Source: Gnetum montanum
Taxonomy: Eukaryota > Streptophyta > Gnetopsida > Gnetales > Gnetaceae
DNA length: 64,000 nt
Assembly: GCA_015680685.1 (NCBI GenBank)
Contig: MNCI01030517.1
Location: forward strand, 576,034 to 640,033
Direction of reading: 5' to 3'
Below are positions 59,105 through 64,000 of the stretch, one piece after another. The notes beneath the pieces are model-generated. The model did not search any database, was not told the origin of the DNA, and worked only from the letters and a program-made list of their open reading frames with translations. The first letter of the stretch is position 1. Every line of letters starts with the position of its first letter. Made by a program: the position numbers and the translations under genes.

Positions 59105-62100
59105 TGAATGAAAATTCATCCTTGAGTAAACAATAGGAGGAACTAGCCCCTTACATAATATTGGAAAGGTATGGGATTATTTACTGACATGGAAATTATT
59201 GAATGAATTTGAGTGTTGCATTACAAAATATTATTCAAGTGGATGGTTATAAAATTATGGAGTGACAAAAATACTAGACAAACATTGAAGATTACAAAAT
59301 TTGTAAAGGTCTTCAAGAATCCACTGAAGATGATTCTTCTTGTTGCCACTAGCGATGGCAGACTTTTAACCTTGATTATTATGTCAATGCTTCTTTGGTT
59401 ATGTAGAACATTCTTAAAGGATGGAACGCAATTTCTTCTCATCGTCTCATAGATCTAGAAAACATGGAAAGTTTGAGCTACTATCTTGTATGTGCTACAA
59501 TTTTCCATGGGCACATCCTCCATTGTCTCCATCTTGGCTTCATTTTCATGTTGGGTAAAAGACCTTCTTCCTTAGGCGTTTCTTTTAGAATCACCTGCAA
59601 TCATCAAAGAATCAACATTAGTTTTGGTAATTTTTTTCTTAATACTAAACCCTTTTTCTGGATCCCTTAGTTTGCATTTAAGCACAAGGTGATGACAACA
59701 TACTATGCCCAAGGCTATGAGGTAACTAAAATAATCAAGCTATTCACATTATTTTGATCAATTACTATTAGTTACCATGATGTTCAAAAATAGGATGTTG
59801 GAAAAATTTCAAAAATTTCAAAGCAAACATCCTTAGCCCCCATGACTAATAAGTGTAACTTTGAAAGCACATAAGCATTCGAACAATTGAAACCAAAGGT
59901 CTAATTTAGAAGATGGTCAAGAAATATTGATGGATATGGAAATAGAAAAGTAGGAAAAAGTAATGAAACAGATAAGAAGTAGTTCCAAAATAATGCATAA
60001 ATTCAGAGAAAATATCACTAATGTTCTAGAAGATGTGAAGGTTAGTTCAAAGCCATGATCAACAAAGTTATGCAAGTGGGTCCTCCCCAAAGTAGGCTCT
60101 TGCCATAATGCCCTTGCATAACCACTTCTATAGATGTCCGTGGACACCTAAGAAGTTAAATGTAGATCATGCCTTTGTTCCAAACAACACACAACTATTG
60201 TAGTTAGGATGTTGCACTATACTACACAAAACCAAAAGGCTCATAATCACATGAAACAGTAAGGTGAATAATGGAATGAAAAGGAATTGCAGAGATTGAG
60301 ATGTAAAGTACTTGGCCATGTCCACAATAAGTTCTTGTGACAAGTGTGATTAAAATGATCAACATACCTATCCATCCAGGTTTAGACCAAGTCCAATACC
60401 ATGAACAATCACCTTGCATTGATGTGTTCCTTTTTGCTAACCATCATAAATCCACAACCACCTCAAAGAACAATCATCACTCCAAAAAGAGAAGAAAAGA
60501 AAAGGAAGAAAGGGCCTTAGTTAGAGGGGTGCCTTCAAGCATGGCTAACATGTCATTCTAGCCCCATAACTAGTGCTTGTAGCCCATTATTGTATCTAAG
60601 GGATGTGCTTTGAATTTTCATTATTTTTTATTATTTTTTCTTTTTGTATTTTCCCTTTTTTCTCTTTTTGTTTTTTTTTTTTTTTTGTGTTTTGTGTTTT
60701 TTCTTTTGGATGGGAACCACACCATGCAAAGATAGAGCTTCCTTTTTATTGGTCAATAGAGAAGTAATGATACATTCCAAAAGGATTCATAAACTACATG
60801 AAGGAAATCAAGAAGAGAACCCAACAAGTCCCCTTGAGATCACACCCTTTGCCATTCCCACTTAGTCATTTCCTCTTTCTTCATGGTACAATGATCATTG
60901 ATGAATTTTAGTTTCAAAAAAGAAGAACCAAATTGTTTCCATGAAAAAGTCCTTTTATATAGAAAATTGGAGGGATGGATGAGGTGGTATCACTATTTTA
61001 CACAATTACTTACCCAATCATCTTGAAAGCATAGCACAAAAACCCAACACATAGTGTTGAATTTTGAATCATGACTTGGAAATATTATTAACAAAAATAT
61101 AAAATACATTCATAAAACATAAAGAGAATGACTCAAGAAAGTAGAAAAATATTAAGAAATGAAAAACATATGAGCAATCAAAAAATTCTAGAACTAATAA
61201 GCAAATTAGTTACTTATATGCATCTTTGAAATAGTTTGATATTCTTATTTTCAAGCCACTGGGTGTCTTCTAATTTAGTGGCTATTGCATAGACTGAATT
61301 TTGTTCACACATTTGCTTCTAAACTTTATGATGGATTGGTATAGAGGTTGTGTTAATATTTCAAACTTCTAGCCCACAACTACATCCTTTGTCATTATTG
61401 ATGATGCATGGATTCTTCTATCTCTCCACAATGATAGGTTTATCATTTATGTCTTGTGTTGGAATGGTAATGAATGTTGGCTTTTATGTATGATTAGGAG
61501 ATAGTGGTTATGAAAAGGAAGGAATTGCACCAAATTAGCTTTGTATTGGTTTGGATGAAGTGGTAAGTCCATGAGTGTTTTGCTTATGCCTATGTCCTTT
61601 CCTAAAGAAGGGACATTTTTGCTTTTGCTATGAGGACCTACTGGTATTGGCATGTTTATGCACTTTCATAGAACAAGTGGCATTCATTTGTTGATGTTGT
61701 GATGTTGAACCTTCCTGTGTTGTTAGAGGTGACATATGGTGGAGGTGAGTATGAGAATATTAGGGATATGATACAAGATGAGAGGTGTGAGGTGGTAATC
61801 TCATATAAGATGTTACGGGATGATGATATTCAGGAGAGTGGTTGTAGTGATTTGAGGTAGAGGAAGTAGAACTAGTTGGGGAAATAGCTTGTTGAACATA
61901 ATATTCATGCAATTTCGACTAGCAGTAAGGGTAGGATTGGCTTGATGATGGCCTTGCCCACAATTGTGGGTTTTGCCACTGTAGTTGATAGTAGTTTTAA
62001 GGTTGATAAGAAGTCCCACTAGGATAGTATGGTTGGTTGTAGGACTATCTAAAATTACCTTATGGAAAAGGAAATCTCCTAGGCATGTGCTTTTCTACAA

Positions 62101-62330
62101 ACTTTGGATTTAATGCCCCTTACCAATACACATGTAGTTGTAATAAGACCAGGAAATCGTGCTTCGAATGGTCATATATGTAGATGTTACAACCATTATC
62201 TTTATCTATGGTTGAGTCTATAGCCTCACTTCCTTTAGCTATTTTTCCTATTTGCCAAAATGTGTTCTTAACTGTTTCTTGGTTATGCTTCCTTTGTTTA
62301 TTGTGATTGCCTAGTTCATTTTGCATTGCA
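59105..62330 (-). other. 3' non-coding part of gag-only element copy 2
   Basis: Collinear with copy 1 at 46430-48450 and beyond, with a T/C-rich tract at 60620-60710 not present to that extent in copy 1. No pol domain could be found on either strand; short open frames are chance. Confidence 0.55.
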
Positions 62331-63660
62331 TTCTCCTCTACAATTTCTACACAACTTTCTCATTCATCAATTCCAACATCTTATCCAACTTTGCTTCAAG
62401 CTCAATGAGAGAATTTTGTATTGGCAAGGTCTTTTTGTAAAATCATCTCATTGAGATCTACCTCTTTTTCCTCATCATAGATATGGACCCTTTTCTTTTG
62501 AAGAGTTGGATCCCAATTTTTTACCTCTACATTCTCCCATTTGCATAGCTCTCCTTCTTCTTTTGCCACATGCTTGATTAGCTCTCAAATCTGATGGGTT
62601 TGTAGCTCATATAATTGATCTGGAGCATACATCCCAAGGGTTTCCCTTGTTTCATTATGAAACCCATCTATGATGTGGAAAAGTTGCCTTTCCTCAGAAA
62701 AATCATGGCTTGGGCATCTATTTAGTAGGGAATAATATCTATCTAAGGCCGTGTCCAAGGGTTTATGATATTCTTCCTTCCATCTTTGGATCTATCTCCT
62801 TGGGTTGGACACCCTCGCATAGGCTTGGTATTTCTTGTTGAAATGTTCCAGCAATGTGGAATACCATCAAATTGAACTTGGTTTCAACAATCTATACCAC
62901 ACATCCGCTCTATTGAGTAGTATCCTAGGAAAGAGCTTAAGCTTTTGCCACCCACTTTCAATGTTGTAAAAGGCATAGGCATCTTGGAAGGCTTGTAGAT
63001 GATGTTGTGGATCAAAATCATAGCCTTCCACAAACTTAGGGATATTTTTCATATCAAGCTTAGGTAGGAAAATTTGTTTGTGATGCATGTGAGGTATCTT
63101 AACTACCTCCATGATCTACATTAGGCTCTTAGTGGCCAACAAGGGTTCATCATCATCAGACATGTTGTGATGAAAATTTCTATTTCTATTCATTTGATTG
63201 TGATCATCTTATCTATGCTCTTTATGATGTCTTTGATTTTTCCCTTGGGTTTGATTTCTATCTTTGTCTTAACCCCATAGTGGAGCTCTATCTCTATACC
63301 TACATTCATCTTCATCAAAACTAAATGTTGAAGAGGAAGAGGAAGATGAGGAATTAGGAGAATTGCCATGGCTTCTTTAGTTCTCCCTTTGGTCCTTTGA
63401 TTTATCTTGTCTAGGTTTAGAGTACGTACTAGGCCTTGAGGCCCTCCTTGTTCTATGACTTTCTCCATCTCCTCTAGGATTTTCTACACCAATTAAATGT
63501 AGTCTTTGAGTGTAGTAAGGGTCTAAATGAGCATAGGAAATTATTGTTTGAGGTTATTCACTCCAATTTTCTTTAGTATATATCTTATCATTTCTCCTAC
63601 AAGTGTTCTCATCATATGGTGCATTATTGGTTGTGTATGAAGAAGACATGGTTTTTTCTA
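62331..63660 (-). pseudogene. Gag relic of gag-only element copy 2
   Basis: The minus strand has an upstream Ser/Arg/Lys-rich piece (63190-63468, begins MEKVIEQGGPQG) and the gag core at 62867-63112 with MKNIPKFVEGYDFDPQHHLQ, AFQDAYAFYNIE and LKLFPRILLNRADVWY. This is the FxGxxDPxxHLxxF and FPxxLxxxAxxWY pattern of plant gypsy gag. In a gag-only element it would form the particle while pol came from a helper. Stops before and after show decay. Confidence 0.8.
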
Positions 63661-63761
63661 ATAATGTATGTGACTTAAAATATTAATGTTTTATAAAGAT
63701 AAATCATTAATACTTTTACAGTGATCGTTTTTGATATAACTAATCTAGATAACTAGCACCA

Positions 63762-63779
63762 TCCTCAACAATAGTGCCA
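63762..63779 (-). other. Primer-binding site of gag-only element copy 2
   Basis: On the minus strand TGGCACTATTGTTGAGGA follows the LTR end after one or two bases. It resembles the TGGCGCCGTTGCCGGGGA (tRNA-Asp) site with several transitions, and the corresponding site at 26475 leftward reads TGGCATCGTTGTCGAGAAC. Confidence 0.65.
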
Positions 63780-63780
63780 A

Positions 63781-64000
63781 TGATGAGTAGCAAGATACGC
63801 CTATGCCCAACAATATGAATCACAAGCATTCATGCATGATCCAATCAAATTCTATGGATGGGATTAGTTGTGGTATCTAGATTATTATGTCTTAATCGTA
63901 GTTCATTGTCTTCCCAATTAGACTAGTGGTAGCTTTGTCATGTATGGTTTAGTCCAAAGTGAGGCATATGATAATCAATGTTGTTTGGCCCTAAGCTACT
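63781..64000 (-). repeat. 5' LTR of gag-only element copy 2, cut by window edge
   Basis: Starts TGATGAGTAGC and matches the first 220 bases of the LTRs at 49898 and 58242. Confidence 0.83.

Larger units (their letters stand above)
58242..64000 (-). mobile_element. Gag-only LTR element, copy 2, truncated by window edge
   Basis: Left LTR 58242-59092 (TGATGAGTGG to GACTCATCA), polypurine tract TACCCCCATGAC (59093-59104), internal 59105-63780 with gag at its right end, primer-binding site just left of 63781, then the 5' LTR running off the window. Its internal region is collinear with copy 1 (46417-49897) but about 1.2 kb longer. No protease, RT, RNase H or integrase is seen in either copy, which fits a non-autonomous gag-only type. 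Confidence 0.8.

Noticed and set aside
60620-60710. T-rich tract as a poly(A) tail of a retroposed gene
   Set aside because: It lies inside the collinear non-coding region of a gag-only LTR element, where copy 1 has a shorter purine/A tract at the matching place, so it is an expanded internal tract.

Overview
The window is nuclear DNA from a seed plant with a large, repeat-choked and slowly purged genome. A gymnosperm is the likeliest source. Reasons: giant, heavily mutated Ty3/gypsy elements of Tat type nested in one another, non-autonomous gag-only LTR elements, a Helitron fossil, a broken LRR receptor kinase and a broken LOG gene that keep short plant introns, and no bacterial-style gene packing. 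The species assignment is inference. No intact protein-coding gene is visible; almost every coding stretch carries stops or frameshifts.

Region 1 (1-17830) is a single very large Tat-type retrotransposon on the minus strand. Its 3' LTR runs off the left edge and its 5' LTR is complete (15996-17830). In minus-strand order it has a primer-binding site, gag, protease, a gap of about 6.5 kb, reverse transcriptase, RNase H, a second archaeal-type RNase H (the Tat hallmark), integrase, and a polypurine tract. The gap between protease and reverse transcriptase holds the most interesting item in the window: a multi-exon gene on the opposite strand with its own TATA box, splice sites that keep the frame, and a poly(A) signal. 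It is bracketed by two arrays of tiny hairpin repeats, and a third array follows integrase. The 4-6 bp stems vary in sequence between units but usually keep pairing.

Region 2 (17831-23450): the giant element sits inside the gag of an older relative. Beyond an orientation breakpoint near 19.1 kb lies a plus-strand Tat-type pol relic with its own polypurine tract and LTR start. Region 3 (23.5-27.3 kb) is a Helitron Rep/helicase fossil, then an LTR of a family seen again further right. Region 4 (27.3-31.5 kb) is an AT-rich desert. Region 5 (31.5-37.8 kb) is another plus-strand gypsy relic with deleted and reordered domains, cut by a 289-base run of N. Region 6 (37.8-43.4 kb) is mostly unassigned and includes a triplicated 36-bp repeat.

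Region 7 (43.4-53.8 kb) is an LRR receptor-like kinase pseudogene on the minus strand. Its kinase domain is split by a 7.44-kb LTR element, which itself contains a nested gag-only element. Region 8 (53.8-58.2 kb) contains a pseudogene of the cytokinin-activating enzyme LOG with five recognisable exons. Region 9 (58.2-64.0 kb) is a second copy of the gag-only element, running off the right edge.

The host-derived pieces (LRR-RLK and LOG) are relics of ordinary plant genes. Everything else is layered mobile DNA, and the nesting order can be read from which element interrupts which.
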